Shown: one piece after another, positions 14,688-24,112 of the stretch
Layout: each line of letters starts with the position of its first letter
Position numbering within the stretch: the stretch's first letter is position 1
The notes under the pieces: generated by a model
What the model was told of the DNA's origin: nothing
Database searches by the model: none
The model's input: only the letters and a program-made list of their open reading frames with translations
Made by a program: the position numbers and the translations under genes
DNA from: Clostridia bacterium
GTDB lineage: Bacteria > Bacillota_A > Clostridia > Christensenellales > UBA1242
NCBI GenBank assembly: GCA_017403205.1
Contig: JAFQOM010000106.1
Location: 1 to 42,503 of the forward strand
Direction of reading: 5' to 3'
DNA: 42,503 nt

Positions 14688-15938
14688 TTAATTATTTAAT
14701 ATTTCTACACTAATATCATCTTTTAAATCTTTTTTAGAAATTATTACGGTTTCCATTTCTGCAGGCAATAAAATATTTTTTGATATTTCTCTTATAACCT
14801 TGTCTTTGCATTTTATTACTATTTTTGCATTTTCAAAAATATTAGAAACTCTAAAATTTATATTTAAAATTCCATCGCCCTCATAAAAAGTTGTTGGGTT
14901 TGTGTATCTTACTCCGTTTAAGTTTTTTATTAAATGTTGAGGCGTATTGCTTAATTTTTCATTAACATAATTAGCTGCATTTTCGCCACAGCGCTCAGCT
15001 TCTTTTGTAACATTGTCAACAATATCGTGAACATGCAACACGTTTCCACAAGAAAATAAGCCAGGCAGAGAGGTTTGTAAGTATTCATCAACTTGTGCGC
15101 CACCTGTAAAAATGTTTTGTTTTAAATTTAAGTTTGAGACTATATCTGTTTCTGGCACTAGACCAATGCTTAAAACAACAGTGTCACACTTAATAAATTC
15201 CTTTTTATCAAGATCAAAACTAAAATCGCTTTTTACGGGAGCAACCCAAACGCCTTCAACACGGTTTTGTCCAACAACTTCTACAACAGTTTTAGATAGG
15301 TGCAAAGGTATGTTAAAGTCGTTTAAACATTGGGCAATGTTTCTTTTTAGACCAGACGGGTGTGGCATTATTTCATATACTCCCAAAACATTTGCTCCTT
15401 CAAAGTGCATTCGTCGTGCCATAATTAGGCCAATATCACCACTGCCAACAATAACAATATTTTTGCCAACCATTTTGCCATAAATATTAATTAACTTTTG
15501 TGCACTTCCAGCTGATATTATTCCTGCAGGTCTTGTGCCGCATAGTGATATTGCTCCGGCAGGTCTTTCACGACAACCCATTGCTAGTATCACTGCTTTT
15601 GATTTTATTTTTTTTACACCGTTTTTGCTAATTGTGTTTACTGTAAACACCGTACCTTTTTTTGTTATATTTGTTACTGTTGTTTGCAACAAAATATTTA
15701 GGTTTTCTTCCAAAGCCTTTGCAGCGAACCTGTTGGCATATTCTGGGCCGGTTAGTTCTTCTTTAAAATAATTCAACCCAAATCCGTTGTGTATGCATTG
15801 GTTTAGTATTCCGCCCAATTTGTTTTCTCTTTCTACAACCAAAACAGAGGCTCCGTTTTCTTTTGCTTTTAAAGCTGCGGCTAGGCCTGCGCTTCCACCA
15901 CCAATAACAATAATGTCATAGTTTGTATTATTTTTCAT
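14688..15938 (-). CDS. FAD/NAD(P)-dependent oxidoreductase of the anaerobic glycerol-3-phosphate operon
   Basis: A 416-residue flavoprotein with DIIVIGGGSAGLAAALKAKE as its FAD-binding Rossmann motif near residue 10 and a second GXGXXG (IVIVGSGDIGLIMARR) for NAD(P) at about 170, plus GLFSCGNVLHVHD, the FAD-binding GD/GN-like C-terminal motif. It lacks the redox CxxC pair of thioredoxin-type enzymes in the usual place, apart from LNQCIHNG. In its family (pyridine nucleotide-disulphide oxidoreductase class II like) the protein works with the GlpA-like subunit and DUF1667 to oxidise glycerol-3-phosphate. The ATG at 15936-15938 overlaps the upstream gene by 11 bases with GGTGGG in front, so translation is coupled; a TTG start four codons earlier is possible. 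Confidence 0.85.
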   Translation of the reverse strand: MKNNTNYDIIVIGGGSAGLAAALKAKENGASVLVVERENKLGGILNQCIHNGFGLNYFKEELTGPEYANRFAAKALEENLNILLQTTVTNITKKGTVFTVNTISKNGVKKIKSKAVILAMGCRERPAGAISLCGTRPAGIISAGSAQKLINIYGKMVGKNIVIVGSGDIGLIMARRMHFEGANVLGVYEIMPHPSGLKRNIAQCLNDFNIPLHLSKTVVEVVGQNRVEGVWVAPVKSDFSFDLDKKEFIKCDTVVLSIGLVPETDIVSNLNLKQNIFTGGAQVDEYLQTSLPGLFSCGNVLHVHDIVDNVTKEAERCGENAANYVNEKLSNTPQHLIKNLNGVRYTNPTTFYEGDGILNINFRVSNIFENAKIVIKCKDKVIREISKNILLPAEMETVIISKKDLKDDISVEILNN

Positions 15939-17370
15939 ATATCCCACCAACCTTTATATCGTTTGTAACAACACTGCTATCTGCTTTAAAGTTGATTTTA
16001 TTGCTATCACAGTTATAATGTTTTGCACAAATTTCTAACAATTTTGGATAGCAAAAAGAGCCTTGACACCTGCCCATTGTTGTGCGTAGTCTACGCTTTA
16101 TTCCATCTGTTGTAATTGGTGGAATTGGAGAAGATAACACTTCTAAGATTTCACCTTTTGAAATCATTTCACATCTGCAAACAATTTCTCCATAATTTGC
16201 ATCTTTTTTAATAAGCCTGTTTAGCTTACCTTGACTTAGCGTCAAGATATTTGTATAAGGCTTTCTCTTTTTAGGCTTAATTTTTTTTGTTTTAAGCCCA
16301 TTTTGTTGTAACAATTGTAAAATATGCTGCGCTATTGCTGGGGCAGCAGATAAGCCCGGAGAATTAATTCCGGCCAAAACAAAATAGTTTTTATTTGTGG
16401 AGCTTTGATTTATAACAAAATCATCACCACACTTAACTCTAACACCAGCATACAGTTTAATAGTTTTTTTGTAGTTTATATTATTAACCATATTACCGAC
16501 TTGACTTTTTATAACGTCTAAACTTTGATAGTCTACGCTTGTGTCATAGGTATTTATAGGTACTGCAGTTGGCCCAAAAAACACATTGCCTTTAACAGTA
16601 GGGCAGGCTAAAATACCCTTGCCTAATTTTGTAGGTAAAGGAAAAATTGGTCTATTAACAAGCCCCTTTTCGCTGTGATCTAAAAGAATATATTCGCCTT
16701 TTATAAGTTCTAAATCTAGTATTTTATCATCTAGCATTTTATTAATAACATTAACGTTTTGTGCAGTAGCATTAATTAAATATTTGCAGCAGACAAATTC
16801 GTTTTGTTGACCGTGTAAAGTATAACCCTCATCATTTTTTGTTATTTTTTTAACATCAAAGTTAAGCAACAATTTTCCACCGTTTATTACAGCTTCTTCA
16901 CACAAGCTAATGCAAAAATGGTAAGGTGCAACAAGTTTTGCGGATTTTGCATATAAGGCATATTCTATATTGTCAGACAAGTTTGGTTCGAGTTTTTTTA
17001 TTTGTTTTTTGTTTAAAATTTTAATATTTTTAACACCATTTTGTTTGCCTTGATTTAAAAGCAAGGTTAAATGGTCTAAACTGTTTTTGTCACCAACAAC
17101 AAGAGAACCGCAATTTACTATTTTTTCTCCCAAACGTTTTGCAATTTTATTGTACATTTTGTTGCCCATCACGTTAAGTTTTGCTTTTAGTGTATTTGGC
17201 TTGCAATCATATCCTGCGTGGATAATGCCGCTATTTGCCTTTGTTGACCCCAAACTTACATCGTTGCCCTTTTCAATTAAAACACAAGAAACACCCTTTA
17301 AAGCAAGCGCATTAAAAACAAAACTTCCTATAATTCCGCCGCCAATGATGGCAACTTCGCACTTTGTCAT
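15928..17370 (-). CDS. GlpA-like anaerobic glycerol-3-phosphate dehydrogenase with BFD-type [2Fe-2S] domain
   Basis: A 480-residue protein. The DAO-type flavin domain starts with CEVAIIGGGIIGSFVFNAL and contains STKANSGIIHAGYD, the region that binds substrate and FAD, and later FVLAGINSPGLSAAPAIA, the FAD-pyrophosphate contact. The C-terminal domain has CRCE and GRCQGSFC, the four Cys of a BFD-like [2Fe-2S] centre. The enzyme oxidises sn-glycerol-3-phosphate to dihydroxyacetone phosphate. It is a common Clostridia arrangement: this gene, an FAD/NAD oxidoreductase and DUF1667, divergent from glpK. RBS AGAGGG lies 5 bases before ATG. A consensus promoter is seen in the divergent region. Confidence 0.88.
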   Translation of the reverse strand: MTKCEVAIIGGGIIGSFVFNALALKGVSCVLIEKGNDVSLGSTKANSGIIHAGYDCKPNTLKAKLNVMGNKMYNKIAKRLGEKIVNCGSLVVGDKNSLDHLTLLLNQGKQNGVKNIKILNKKQIKKLEPNLSDNIEYALYAKSAKLVAPYHFCISLCEEAVINGGKLLLNFDVKKITKNDEGYTLHGQQNEFVCCKYLINATAQNVNVINKMLDDKILDLELIKGEYILLDHSEKGLVNRPIFPLPTKLGKGILACPTVKGNVFFGPTAVPINTYDTSVDYQSLDVIKSQVGNMVNNINYKKTIKLYAGVRVKCGDDFVINQSSTNKNYFVLAGINSPGLSAAPAIAQHILQLLQQNGLKTKKIKPKKRKPYTNILTLSQGKLNRLIKKDANYGEIVCRCEMISKGEILEVLSSPIPPITTDGIKRRLRTTMGRCQGSFCYPKLLEICAKHYNCDSNKINFKADSSVVTNDIKVGGIYEK

Positions 17371-17417
17371 ATAACCCTCTTTTAAGTAACAATTTTTTAC
17401 TAAGACTTGATATTTTT

Positions 17418-17446
17418 AGCATAAAAAAAACTAAAAATAAAGTCAA
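17418..17446 (-). promoter_or_regulatory. sigma-A promoter for the leftward glycerol operon
   Basis: On the minus strand TTGACT (17446-17441), 17-base spacer, TATGCT (17423-17418), about 48 bases before the glpA-like ATG. Lies in the 274-base divergent region with glpK; no CRE-like or GlpR-like operator was recognised there. Confidence 0.6.
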
Positions 17447-17562
17447 CTTTTTAACAAATTAGTTAATGATTTTTATACAAAAAAGTTAATTTGGTTCGAA
17501 TTTGTTTTTTTATATTTTTTATTTTAATTTTTATGCTTTGTTATTAAAATAACAAAATTATT

Positions 17563-17590
17563 TTGCTTTGAATTTGAATAGTGATAAAAT
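17563..17590 (+). promoter_or_regulatory. sigma-A promoter for glpK
   Basis: TTGCTT (17563-17568), 16-base spacer, TAAAAT (17585-17590), ahead of glpK. The upstream A+T-rich tract could act as an UP element. Confidence 0.45.
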
Positions 17591-17644
17591 ATCATTGTAA
17601 AGTATTTGTTTTTAACCTTAGTTTAAAGGGAGTTTTAAAATAAT

Positions 17645-19114
17645 ATGAAGTACATTTTAACTATTGATGAAGGAACAACTTCGGTTAGAGCTATTTTATA
17701 TAACGTTAAAACAAACAAGTTTGAGAAGTTTGAAAGACGTTCTTTTAAGCAAATTTTTCCACAACCGGCATGGGTAGAGCACGATGCAATGGAAATTTGG
17801 CAAAAAACGCAAGAGTGTGTTTTAAATGTTTGTAAAGGTATTAATCCGCAAGATATTAGCGGGGTTGGAATAACAAATCAAAGAGAAACCATTGTTGCCT
17901 GGGATGACAAAACAAAAAAACCTTTGTGTAACGCAATTGTTTGGCAATGTCGTAGAACATCCAAGTTGTGTGAAAAACTTAAAAAAAGTAAAATGTCTAA
18001 ACAGATTCACAACAAAACAGGTCTAGTGCCAGATGCATATTTTTCGGCCACAAAGATAAAGTGGTTAATTGATAACAATAATAGCGTAAAAGAATCTTTA
18101 AAAAGAGGCACCTTAAGAGTAGGAACAATTGAAAGCTTTTTAGTTTATATGCTAACAGAGGGAAAAGTGTTTGTAAGTGATGTTACAAACGCAAGTAGAA
18201 CTATGCTTTTTAATATAAAAACTTTGCAGTGGGATGAAGATTTGTTAAAGTTTTTTAGTATACCAAAATGGATATTGCCACGCGTTGTTGATAACGACGA
18301 GGTCGTTGGTCAAACAAATATTTTGGGTTATCCAATTAAAATCGCAGGTCTTATTGGTGATCAACAAAGTTCGCTTTTTGGTCAAGGTTGTTATGAAGTG
18401 GGCATGACTAAAAACACATATGGCACAGGTTGCTTTATGTTAATGAATACTGGAAATGAAATTGTAAAAAGTAAATATGGGTTATTATCTACAATTGCAT
18501 TTAAAACTAAAAATAGAATTAACTATGCATTAGAGGGCAGTGTTTTTAACGCAGGCAGTACAGTAAATTGGGCAATAGATAATTTGGGTATAGCATCTTC
18601 GCCGCAAGAACTTACAAAAATAGCGCTGTCTATTGAAAGCAGTGAGGGGGTTTATTTGGTGCCAGCTTTTACTGGCCTTGGTACGCCTTATTGGGATATG
18701 GATGCAAGAGCTGTTATTTGTGGCATGACAAGATCAACAGACAAACGCCACATAGCAAGAGCTGTATTAGAAAGTATGGCTTATTGTAGTTATGATGTTT
18801 TGTCTACAATGCAAAAAGATAGCAAATATAAAATTACAGAACTGCATGTTGATGGTGGCGCGTCTGAAAATGAAAATCTTATGCAATTTCAGTGTGATTT
18901 GTTGCAAACTACTTTAAAAAAATATCATCAAGAAAGTACATGTTTGGGTAGCATGTTTTTAACGGGTTTAGCAACAGGTGTTTTTAACAGTTTGGATGAA
19001 ATAAAAAACTTGTTAAAAGAGCAAAAAGAATATAATCCATTTAAAACAAAATTAGAAATGTTATCACAAATAAAAGCGTGGAAACTAGCTGTAAAGAGGT
19101 GCTTAAAAAAATAA
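17645..19114 (+). CDS. glpK: glycerol kinase
   Basis: A 489-residue FGGY-family kinase that phosphorylates glycerol to sn-glycerol-3-phosphate with ATP, trapping it in the cell. Seen: IDEGTTSVRAI (ATP phosphate loop; the usual DQGTTS has Glu instead of Gln), VGITNQRET and WQCRRT (glycerol contact), TYGTGCF, the FTGLGTPYWD motif and the FGGY-type GGASENENLMQ. The length is a little under the usual ~500. It is divergent from the glycerol-3-phosphate oxidation operon and followed after 16 bases by a monoglyceride-lipase-like gene, which together make a glycerol module. GGGAG lies about 12 bases before ATG, a rather long spacing. The His phosphorylated by PTS in some Firmicute GlpK was not located. 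Confidence 0.95.
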   Translation: MKYILTIDEGTTSVRAILYNVKTNKFEKFERRSFKQIFPQPAWVEHDAMEIWQKTQECVLNVCKGINPQDISGVGITNQRETIVAWDDKTKKPLCNAIVWQCRRTSKLCEKLKKSKMSKQIHNKTGLVPDAYFSATKIKWLIDNNNSVKESLKRGTLRVGTIESFLVYMLTEGKVFVSDVTNASRTMLFNIKTLQWDEDLLKFFSIPKWILPRVVDNDEVVGQTNILGYPIKIAGLIGDQQSSLFGQGCYEVGMTKNTYGTGCFMLMNTGNEIVKSKYGLLSTIAFKTKNRINYALEGSVFNAGSTVNWAIDNLGIASSPQELTKIALSIESSEGVYLVPAFTGLGTPYWDMDARAVICGMTRSTDKRHIARAVLESMAYCSYDVLSTMQKDSKYKITELHVDGGASENENLMQFQCDLLQTTLKKYHQESTCLGSMFLTGLATGVFNSLDEIKNLLKEQKEYNPFKTKLEMLSQIKAWKLAVKRCLKK

Positions 19115-19130
19115 TTTTTAGGAGGTGTTT

Positions 19131-20057
19131 ATGGAACAGGGTTTTATTAAAAGTTTTGATAACGCTCAAATTTATGTTTACGCGTGGACAGACGTAAAAA
19201 AACCAAAGGGAATTGTTCAAATTTTTCATGGCATGAGCGAACATGCAAAAAGGTATGATGATTTTGCAAAGTTTTTAAATAGTCAAGGCTATTTGGTTTT
19301 TGCAGATGATCATAGGGCACACGGTAAGACAGCCGGTAGTGTTTCCTTGCTAGGTAAATATAAAAACGAAACAAACTTGTTTTATGATACCCTTCTTGAT
19401 GAGTTGTTTATATCAGAACTTCTTACAAAAGAATACAACTTGCCTTTATATGTTTTTGGGCACAGTTATGGTTCATTTTTATGTCAAGCTTATATACAAA
19501 AAAGCGCGTTTTATAAAAAGGCTATAATGTGTGGCAGTGCACTTATGAAAAACCGCATTGATATTAAGTTTGGCAAGTTTATTGCAAAATTAACAGCAAG
19601 ATTTAAAGGAAAGGATGCCCCAGCCAAACTTGTAGAAAAATGTAGTTTTGGTGCTTATAATAAAAAAGTAAAGAGGGGTAGTTGGCTAAATACAGATAGT
19701 GAAGAAGTTAAAAAATATCAACTTGACCCATATTGCGGTCAGCCATTTAGTGCAAAATTTTATGTAGATTTTTTTACAACTTTTGATTGGATTTATACAA
19801 AAGAGCACACAAGAAAAATAGATTTATATAAGCCTCTTTTATTAATTGCCGGCAAAGATGATCCTGTTGGGAGCATGGGCAAATCTGTTGCAGATTTGTT
19901 TAAGTTTTATACAGGTCTAGAAGTTAAAAATTTAAAAATGCATTTATATAAAGACGCAAGGCATGAAATATTAAACGAGCCGGCTATAAAACAACAAGTA
20001 TATAAAGATGTTTTAAACTTTATTGAGGAAGAGGATTTGTTAAAAACTCAAAGTTGA
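19131..20057 (+). CDS. alpha/beta hydrolase, monoacylglycerol lipase-like
   Basis: This 308-residue serine hydrolase belongs to the lysophospholipase/monoacylglycerol lipase group (Hydrolase_4). Seen: VQIFHGMSEHAKRYDDFA (oxyanion HGMxEH), FADDHRAHGKT, the nucleophile elbow GHSYGS with Ser112, AGKDDPVG with the acid, and DARHEILNE with the catalytic His. No signal peptide, so it acts inside the cell, presumably on monoglycerides or lysophospholipids. The neighbour upstream is glpK, so its product glycerol could feed directly into phosphorylation. Start at 19131 follows TTTAGGAGGTG; an ATG two codons earlier falls within the spacer. prmC is 21 bases downstream. Confidence 0.85.
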   Translation: MEQGFIKSFDNAQIYVYAWTDVKKPKGIVQIFHGMSEHAKRYDDFAKFLNSQGYLVFADDHRAHGKTAGSVSLLGKYKNETNLFYDTLLDELFISELLTKEYNLPLYVFGHSYGSFLCQAYIQKSAFYKKAIMCGSALMKNRIDIKFGKFIAKLTARFKGKDAPAKLVEKCSFGAYNKKVKRGSWLNTDSEEVKKYQLDPYCGQPFSAKFYVDFFTTFDWIYTKEHTRKIDLYKPLLLIAGKDDPVGSMGKSVADLFKFYTGLEVKNLKMHLYKDARHEILNEPAIKQQVYKDVLNFIEEEDLLKTQS

Positions 20058-20078
20058 AAATAAAAGGGGATTTTAGTT

Positions 20079-20963
20079 TTGCAAAAACAAGACGAGTTAA
20101 GTTTTAAAAAATGTTTTAAAAGCAATAATATTAATACAACAAAAAAGCAAATTTACAACTTAATAAAAAACTTGACAGATTATGTTGAAGGGGAAGAACG
20201 TTTTTTGATTTGCAAAACATTAAATATAAAAACTCAAGATTTGCTTTTATTAAAACAATTTGAAAATGCACAATTAAAAAAGCTAAAGAAGGTAACAAAA
20301 AAAAGGATAATGGGTATTCCGCTAAATAAAATTTTAAAAAAAGAGGATTTTTATTTAGATGGGTTTGTTATAAATAAACATGTTTTAGCGCCAAGAAAAG
20401 AAACGGAAATATTAGTAGAGCAAAGTTTAAAACAAATTGAAAACAGTCAAAAAGATATTGTTAGGGTTTTAGATTTGTGTTGTGGCAGTGGTGTTATAGG
20501 GCTTAGCGTTGCAAAACATAGCAAAAAAAAGGTTTTTGTAGTGCTAACCGACAAAAGCAAAAAAGCATTAAGAATTGCCCAAAAAAATTTAAAAGATTTA
20601 CAAATAAAAAACGCAAAAATTGTTTGTAGTGACATGTTTAGCCGCTTGAAAAATGAAGATAAGTTTGATATAATTATTAGCAATCCACCATACATACAAA
20701 CTTCTCAAATAAAATTATTACATCAGGGTGTTGTAAAATATGATCCAAAAATGGCTTTGGATGGTGGAGAAGATGGTTTAAAATTTTATAAAATTATTGC
20801 GCAAAATTTACAAGATCATTTAGTTAAAAACGGCACAGTTTTATTAGAGATTGGTTTTGATCAAGCAGATCAAGTTTCAAAACTTTTTAAAGATCAAAAA
20901 TTTTGCACAAAGGTTTTAAAAGATTATAGTAAAAACGATAGAATTGTTATAGCAAAACAATAA
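20079..20963 (+). CDS. prmC: peptide chain release factor N5-glutamine methyltransferase
   Basis: PrmC (HemK) transfers a methyl group from S-adenosylmethionine to the glutamine of the GGQ motif of release factors, raising termination speed. The 294-residue protein has an N-terminal helical domain, the SAM-binding [15 protein letters not shown] (131-145) and the NPPY motif (202-205) which holds the glutamine. It begins with TTG, with GGGG 10 bases upstream, so translation may be weak. prfA follows by 28 bases; this pair is conserved in bacteria, though prfA usually comes first. Length is normal. Confidence 0.93.
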   Translation: MQKQDELSFKKCFKSNNINTTKKQIYNLIKNLTDYVEGEERFLICKTLNIKTQDLLLLKQFENAQLKKLKKVTKKRIMGIPLNKILKKEDFYLDGFVINKHVLAPRKETEILVEQSLKQIENSQKDIVRVLDLCCGSGVIGLSVAKHSKKKVFVVLTDKSKKALRIAQKNLKDLQIKNAKIVCSDMFSRLKNEDKFDIIISNPPYIQTSQIKLLHQGVVKYDPKMALDGGEDGLKFYKIIAQNLQDHLVKNGTVLLEIGFDQADQVSKLFKDQKFCTKVLKDYSKNDRIVIAKQ

Positions 20964-20991
20964 AAACATTGGTAAGGAAGCAATATTTAGT

Positions 20992-22059
20992 ATGATTGAA
21001 AAACTTGACAGTATAATGGAAAAATATAAAGAGCTAACACAAAAGGTTGTTGATCCCGATGTGATTGCTGATAATAAAACATGGCAAAAACTTGTTAAAG
21101 AACATAGTGATTTAACTCCTATTGCCGAGGGTTATGAAAAACTTAAAAAATGTATTAATGACCTAAAAAATGATGAGGAATTATTAGAGGTAGAAACAGA
21201 CTCTGAAATGAAAGATCTCTTAGAAGAAGAAGTTAAATCTTTAAAAAAGCAAAAAAATGACCTAGAAGAAGAGTTAAAAATTTTATTGCTTCCTAAAGAC
21301 GAAAATGACGATAAAAACGTTATTATAGAAATTAGAGCAGGCGCAGGTGGAGACGAAGCAGCGTTGTTTGCAGGCGAGCTTATGAGGCTTTATATGATGT
21401 ATGCTGAAAAACATCGTTTTAAAACAGAAGTTTTAAACTTAAATGATATTGAACTTGGCGGAATAAAGGAAGTTGTTTTTTCAATTTCTGGCGCTGGAGC
21501 ATATAGCAAATTAAAATTTGAAAGTGGCGTTCATAGGGTTCAACGTGTGCCTGAGACTGAAAGTCAAGGCAGGGTTCACACTTCAACAGCAACTGTTGCG
21601 GTTTTGCCAGAACTTGAAGAGGTAGAGTTTGAAATTGCTGATAAAGATTTAAGAATAGATACTTATAGAAGTAGTGGTGCTGGTGGGCAGCATGTTAATA
21701 AAACAGACTCTGCTATAAGGATGACACACTTGCCAACGGGTATTGTAGTTGCATGTCAAGACGAACGTAGTCAATTAAAAAACAGAGAAAAAGCCATGAT
21801 GATTTTAAAAGCAAAACTTTATGATTATTATCAAGGCCAAAAAAATAAAGAATATGCAGATAGTAGAAAAGCTCAGGTTGGCACAGGTGATAGAAGTGAA
21901 AGAATTAGAACATATAACTTCCCACAAGGAAGGATGACTGATCATAGAATAGGGTTTACTTCATATAACTTGCTTGATTTTATGAACGGAAATATAGATG
22001 AGCTTATAGACGAACTTCAGCTTGATGATCAAAGAAGAAAACTAGAAAGTTTAGAATAA
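20992..22059 (+). CDS. prfA: peptide chain release factor 1
   Basis: RF1 reads UAA and UAG stop codons and triggers peptide release. This 355-residue protein has [14 protein letters not shown] with the GGQ loop at 231-233 and the PxT stop-codon tripeptide as PET (187-189) in [14 protein letters not shown], which marks RF1 rather than RF2 (SPF). [14 protein letters not shown] is the usual domain signature. It is preceded by its methyltransferase PrmC and an AAGGAAG ribosome binding site. Confidence 0.97.
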   Translation: MIEKLDSIMEKYKELTQKVVDPDVIADNKTWQKLVKEHSDLTPIAEGYEKLKKCINDLKNDEELLEVETDSEMKDLLEEEVKSLKKQKNDLEEELKILLLPKDENDDKNVIIEIRAGAGGDEAALFAGELMRLYMMYAEKHRFKTEVLNLNDIELGGIKEVVFSISGAGAYSKLKFESGVHRVQRVPETESQGRVHTSTATVAVLPELEEVEFEIADKDLRIDTYRSSGAGGQHVNKTDSAIRMTHLPTGIVVACQDERSQLKNREKAMMILKAKLYDYYQGQKNKEYADSRKAQVGTGDRSERIRTYNFPQGRMTDHRIGFTSYNLLDFMNGNIDELIDELQLDDQRRKLESLE

Positions 22060-22089
22060 AAATTATTACTTTAGATAAAAGGAGTAATT

Positions 22090-24090
22090 ATGACAACAAA
22101 GGACTCTCTCATAAAAGATATTATATATAAGCGCGCAAACGGTGAGAAACTTATAGGTGACCCTCACGCCATTGCAAGTTGTAAAAACGAGCAAAGCAGA
22201 GATGTTATTGATAACGCCCGTCTTGGTAGTTATGATAGGTTTGGAAATTATATAATTATTCCAGACATTAAGAGAGAACTTGTTTCCATTCCAAAGCTTG
22301 TATACAATGTAAAATCTTTAGATTCAAAAATGGTTTATGAGCTAAAAGCAACCGTACCTATTTTTGGCGATATATTTTTTAAACTTACTTTTGTGGGCGA
22401 AGAAGCGTTATTAACAATAACAGAAACTGTATATAGAGAAGCCAATGGTTATCTTGAAGTGTATGACGAAATTGTTGACAGTATGTTTTATGGTAAAAAT
22501 TCTTTGCCAAAAGAAATTATTTTTAGAAATTACAATATAGTTGACAAGCCAGATGATTTTGGTAAGCAATCAGGTTTATACGATTTTAACAATATTTTAA
22601 CAAGAAAAGTTTATTTAACATTATTATCAAAAGAGCTTAAAGATATTTCTAAATTTGACGAAAAAAAAGCTTTTGATAAAATGGTTAGTGAATTAAAAAG
22701 TAGTGGCGAGTATGGCCAAAGGGTTTTAAGAGATTTTGTTTTTAGACTTAAAGAACGTCCTGGTGTTTTTGAAATAACAAAATCAGAAAACTATAACAGG
22801 GCAGTAAACGAAATTTTGTTAAGTTCGCTTGATATAGTAACTACACAGCAAGATAAAGAAGAGTATTCTACAAGACAAATATATTTTAATGTTTTAAACG
22901 CAAGAAACGAAAATATAGAAGAATATTTAGAAGAGGCAAATGCGCGTGTTGATGATAAATATGTAAAAAATATTATTGATAAAGCAACGCAAAACTTTCA
23001 AGAAGAAAACGAAGAAGAAACAGTTGAAGAGTTTTTTGATAGGATTTCTGATAAAAAAAGCGTTCCTACAAAGCGCAAGCTAGAAAAACCTGTTTTAAAA
23101 CAAGGTAAAGAGCAAGATAATAAAGAAGCAAAATCAAAAGAAGATAAAATTAAAGATATTATAGATAAAAAAGACAAAAAACAATCTAAAACAACAGATG
23201 AGAAGAAAACACCTTCAGGTAAAAAACTTAAACCAAGCAAATCAAAACAAAAAAATTCAAAACTTAAAGGTAAAAAGAAGTCATCTGCAAAAAAGAAAAA
23301 CGCAGCAAAAAGAAAACTTGCTAAAAAGAAGCTTGGAAAAGGAAAACTAAAAAATAAAAAGAAAAAGCTTAAAAAGGCAAAAAACCCACAAAAAGCAAAA
23401 AACAAATCTGGCGCAAAAATGGGTAAAAAGCCTTCAGAAAAGAAACCAGCCGCAAAGAAACCAGCCGCAAAGAAACCAGCTAAAAAGAATAAAATGCTTT
23501 TGTATGAACAAAACGAAGTAAAAGTAAAGGAAGTGGTGAGTTTTGTAAAGCGATCAACTGCGCAAAAAGCTGATATTACACATCAAAAAGAAAGTTTTAG
23601 TCATCACCAAAAAGGAAGTGTTGATCTTGGGGTGGTTAAAGTTTTTGCAAAGAATCGACATGTGGGCCTTACACAGTCGTCAGAAAACCAAAACGCAACT
23701 TTAACAGCTAAAAGCGCAACGTTATCAAAAGGTGGTATTTATAGCGGTGTAGGAGAAGAACCAAGCCAAAGAGATGCCGTGTCTGTTCTCGAAAGGGCGT
23801 TTGATATAAAGGCAGGAAGAGGTTTGTCTGGCAACCTTCCACTAGAGAATTTAAGTGTGTTGCCTGATAACAATGCTAATGTACAGGCAAATTTAAGACA
23901 AGACTCAACTGTTCAGATGAATTCAGATGGTCAAGCAGAGGGGTTGTTTGTTGGGGGCGTGACTGGAACTAGTCAAACAGGTGACTTGTCTCTTGGTGGT
24001 ATTTCGACAAATGGTAAAGAAAGCACGCCTTTATCTTCTACACCAGTTTCACCAGCTAATAGCAATTTGACGCAAGATACCACAACATAA
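22090..24090 (+). CDS. 666-residue protein with a histone H1-like lysine-rich middle
   Basis: I do not recognise the family. Residues 1-310 look like a folded mixed domain (LVSIPKLVYNVKSL, FGDIFFKLTFVGEEALLTI, DFVFRLKERPGVFEI) and end in an acidic patch (EENEEETVEEFF). Residues ~318-467 are nearly pure Lys with Ala, Gly, Ser and Pro, with GKKKSSAKKKNAAKRKLAKK and three tandem PAAKK units: a composition like bacterial H1-type DNA- or RNA-binding tails. The last 200 residues are Ser/Thr/Asn/Gln/Gly-rich and probably unstructured. No signal peptide or membrane helix. RBS AAAGGAG is strong, 30 bases after prfA. It could bind nucleic acid or polyphosphate, but that is inference from composition. 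Confidence 0.75.
   Translation: MTTKDSLIKDIIYKRANGEKLIGDPHAIASCKNEQSRDVIDNARLGSYDRFGNYIIIPDIKRELVSIPKLVYNVKSLDSKMVYELKATVPIFGDIFFKLTFVGEEALLTITETVYREANGYLEVYDEIVDSMFYGKNSLPKEIIFRNYNIVDKPDDFGKQSGLYDFNNILTRKVYLTLLSKELKDISKFDEKKAFDKMVSELKSSGEYGQRVLRDFVFRLKERPGVFEITKSENYNRAVNEILLSSLDIVTTQQDKEEYSTRQIYFNVLNARNENIEEYLEEANARVDDKYVKNIIDKATQNFQEENEEETVEEFFDRISDKKSVPTKRKLEKPVLKQGKEQDNKEAKSKEDKIKDIIDKKDKKQSKTTDEKKTPSGKKLKPSKSKQKNSKLKGKKKSSAKKKNAAKRKLAKKKLGKGKLKNKKKKLKKAKNPQKAKNKSGAKMGKKPSEKKPAAKKPAAKKPAKKNKMLLYEQNEVKVKEVVSFVKRSTAQKADITHQKESFSHHQKGSVDLGVVKVFAKNRHVGLTQSSENQNATLTAKSATLSKGGIYSGVGEEPSQRDAVSVLERAFDIKAGRGLSGNLPLENLSVLPDNNANVQANLRQDSTVQMNSDGQAEGLFVGGVTGTSQTGDLSLGGISTNGKESTPLSSTPVSPANSNLTQDTTT
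23440..23481 (+). repeat. tandem 15-bp repeat coding PAAKK
   Basis: Two exact copies of AAGAAACCAGCCGCA (23440-23454, 23455-23469) and a partial third lie inside the lysine-rich coding region. They encode successive PAAKK units and could change number by slippage without breaking the frame. Confidence 0.85.
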
Positions 24091-24112
24091 AAATTTGTTT
24101 TTGCTTTATTAA

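Noticed and set aside
15112..15483. A 123-codon plus-strand frame inside the FAD/NAD oxidoreductase
   Set aside because: It is the opposite-strand shadow of a clear flavoprotein, and its product looks like no protein family.
17488..17505. GGTTCGAAT, which looks like a tRNA T-loop
   Set aside because: The flanks do not form an acceptor stem, anticodon stem or CCA end, and the region is simple A+T-rich intergenic sequence.
22998..23405. A 135-codon Phe-rich open frame on the minus strand
   Set aside because: It is the antisense shadow of the lysine-rich stretch (AAA/AAG read as TTT/CTT), without RBS.
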